Assembly (NCBI RefSeq): GCF_033095985.1
Contig: NZ_AP026802.1
Span: forward strand, 62,001-126,000
Reading direction: 5' to 3'
Length of the DNA stretch: 64,000 bases
From: Xylocopilactobacillus apicola
GTDB lineage: Bacteria; Bacillota; Bacilli; Lactobacillales; Lactobacillaceae
Made by a program: the position numbers and the translations under genes. Below are positions 62,421 through 64,000 of this stretch, piece after piece. Below the pieces are notes generated by a model, which made no database searches, was not told the origin of the DNA, and was given only the letters and a program-made list of their open reading frames with translations. How positions within the stretch are numbered: position 1 is the stretch's first letter; every line of letters begins with the position of its first letter.

Positions 62421-64000
62421 ATGAGATTTCACTTCCGAAAGTTAACAAGAAACGTAATTCTTTTTTACACGATCGTTTTTACAATAATTTCGCTAATTAT
62501 TTTTGGACCTCGTCTGTTAGGCGGAGGAACGTTAGTGTGGAGCGGGGACGGAATCGCCCAGCATTATCCGGCTCTTGTTCAAGTGCATCAGGATTTCCAA
62601 AATTTGTTGTTTCATGGCAAGCCACTCGCGATGTGGCAGTGGAAAGTGGGACTGGGGCAAGATTACCTTCAGACCTTTTCTTATTATGTTCTAGGCGACC
62701 CATTTTTCTATCCAAGTATCTTAGTACCCGAGGCGTGGTTGCCCGATTACTATTCAATTATGGTTATCGTGCGCTTATATCTAGCTGGCTTGGCTTTTGT
62801 TTTTGCCGCCAAGCGCTTGATTAAAGTTCGCAATGTTCCAATCGCTTTGGGAGCCATTGTTTATATTTTCTCCGGATATTCGGCGTACAGCGTCTTTTCA
62901 CATCCGTTTTTTGTGAATCCGTTAATCATTTTTCCATTATTAATAATTGCTGTTCAAAAAGCCGTCCAAAATAAATCGATTTTTCCTTTAATTGTGATGG
63001 TCGCTGTGACCCTTTTGGTGAATTTCTATTTCGCCTATATTTTAGCGGTTGGAGCAATCGTTTACTGGTTGATTGAGCTAGTTAGGCATCGAGAATATCG
63101 TCAATGGAAAATTTTTCTTCGGACATTTTTAGCGGCTCTGACGGGATTTTTGATTAGTGCCTGTTTATTCATTCCTTCATTATACTTCCTTGTAAACTCA
63201 GCTCGGACGGCCGGAAATGTGGCCAACGGGATCCATATTTACCCGCTTGCCTATTATTTGTCGCTGCCAGCAACGATGTTAGTTCCCCGAGTGTCGACGG
63301 GTTTTTGGTTTCGCGGGGGCTTTATGTCTTTGGGGCTTCTGGGAGTTATATATATTGGACGGAATTATCGCAAATATCGCACGTTGACCGCGACTTTTGG
63401 GATCGGGGTCATCTGCATGCTCGTTCCGTTCTTGTGTGGCGTGCTTAATGGAATGTCTTCGCCCTCGAATCGTTGGTTGCTACTCTTGCAGCTGCCACTT
63501 GGCCTTTCAGCAGCCTTTTTACTAGATCATGTTAGCGAGTTAACCAAAAAAGATTTTCAATGTTTGATGATTGCAGGCGGCGTGATTGCAGTTTCGCTAC
63601 TGCTGACACTTGATACAGAGCATTGGTTTCGCGACCTAACGATTCTTGCTTTTGGATATTTTTTGACCGCAATAATTTTGTTTATATTCAGAAAATCTGA
63701 GCGGAAAATTACGGCAATTACTTCAATTTTAGTCATTTTTAACGCGGCGGCGATTTTCCTAAGCGTTGAGCCATACGGGAAAAACCGGACCAACAATCTT
63801 ATGAGTAAATCCGAAGTTCTATCTTTAGTTAAGCGTCAGCGCGGCTACCAAAATGCAGACGATCAGCGCGATTTTAGTCGCACTTATATCGATACGCAAT
63901 TGCCTGGCTACACGTATCATCCGAGCTTGCCGATATTAAGCTCTTTAAATTCGTTTGAGACTTATTGGTCTTTAGAGGGCGACAACGTTTATCAGTTTAT
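62421..64000 (+). CDS. YfhO-family membrane protein, copy 2 (partial)
   Basis: ATG 62421 opens a frame with no stop to the end of the window (526 codons so far). It parallels copy 1 throughout: GGGTLVWSGDGIAQHYPALV, GLGQDYLQTFSYYVLGD, LPDYYSIMVIVRLYLAGLAF, MSSPSNRWLLLLQLPLGLSA, and DTQLPGYTYHPSLPIL match the same places. Roughly half the residues are identical by eye. The gap of 24 bases suggests one transcript. Tandem copies may differ in acceptor or site. Confidence 0.85.
   Translation, partial: MRFHFRKLTRNVILFYTIVFTIISLIIFGPRLLGGGTLVWSGDGIAQHYPALVQVHQDFQNLLFHGKPLAMWQWKVGLGQDYLQTFSYYVLGDPFFYPSILVPEAWLPDYYSIMVIVRLYLAGLAFVFAAKRLIKVRNVPIALGAIVYIFSGYSAYSVFSHPFFVNPLIIFPLLIIAVQKAVQNKSIFPLIVMVAVTLLVNFYFAYILAVGAIVYWLIELVRHREYRQWKIFLRTFLAALTGFLISACLFIPSLYFLVNSARTAGNVANGIHIYPLAYYLSLPATMLVPRVSTGFWFRGGFMSLGLLGVIYIGRNYRKYRTLTATFGIGVICMLVPFLCGVLNGMSSPSNRWLLLLQLPLGLSAAFLLDHVSELTKKDFQCLMIAGGVIAVSLLLTLDTEHWFRDLTILAFGYFLTAIILFIFRKSERKITAITSILVIFNAAAIFLSVEPYGKNRTNNLMSKSEVLSLVKRQRGYQNADDQRDFSRTYIDTQLPGYTYHPSLPILSSLNSFETYWSLEGDNVYQF

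Noticed and set aside
1-64000. CRISPR arrays, tRNA or rRNA genes
   Set aside because: No regularly spaced direct repeats of 25-40 bases and no tRNA-like cloverleaf or rRNA segment was seen by reading. The only dense repeats are the coding LRR units at 40-41.9 kb.

Overview
The window looks like a chromosome segment of a low-GC lactic acid bacterium, most likely a member of the Lactobacillaceae. The evidence is a malolactic operon (mleR, mleA, mleP), a mannose-family PTS operon, a BspA/WxL-type surface protein, RelB/DinJ and PemK-type toxin-antitoxin genes, and YfhO-type membrane proteins. I would not name a genus from sequence alone. The left ~47 kb is very AT-rich and gene-dense with small proteins. 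The right end (from ~59 kb) is visibly richer in G+C.

Layout. (1) 1-13 kb: a SIR2-domain defence-type protein, then a same-strand train of small immunity-type genes (Imm11-like, NTF2-fold, SUKH/SMI1, macro-domain, Imm26, DUF4304-like) typical of the region downstream of a polymorphic (Rhs/WapA) toxin. (2) 13.4-16.1 kb: a separate module with an Rgg-family regulator, an MFS exporter and, on my reading, a 13-codon SHP-type pheromone gene (MSLFDIIIIIITG). The pheromone and exporter promoters share an identical 16-bp element placed at the same distance from the -10. (3) 16.2-27.8 kb: a second immunity train containing a decayed Rhs core and toxin tail followed by its likely immunity gene, orphan antitoxins and many broken genes. 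(4) 27.8-33.9 kb: malolactic fermentation genes, a degenerate second mleP with an XRE-family gene beside it, and an M20 peptidase. (5) 34-39.5 kb: a third immunity train with a RelB/PemK toxin-antitoxin pair. (6) 39.6-42.6 kb: a BspA-like LRR surface protein. (7) 42.6-49 kb: a RelE pair, a Panacea (PanAT-like) pair, yaaA, more immunity-like genes and a DUF262/DUF1524 restriction-type protein. (8) 49-58.6 kb: patB-type lyase, then an operon of aldolase, PRD regulator, EIIA/B/C/D, dehydrogenase (frameshifted) and FGGY kinase. (9) 58.6-64 kb: an SdpR/SdpI-like pair and two tandem YfhO-family genes, the second running off the window.

How it fits together. The immunity trains look like an accumulated stock of immunity genes against Rhs-type toxins of relatives. 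The toxins survive only as an Rhs core remnant (19.3-19.7 kb) and a 33-residue tail fragment (35.65 kb), each overlapping the next immunity gene by ATGA. Decay is heavy: I find ten genes broken by a frameshift that in every case has the sign of a one-base loss, and six broken by single in-frame stops. The Rgg/peptide/MFS module is the best candidate for an undescribed functional system: a predicted self-induced peptide switch whose only visible output is an efflux pump.
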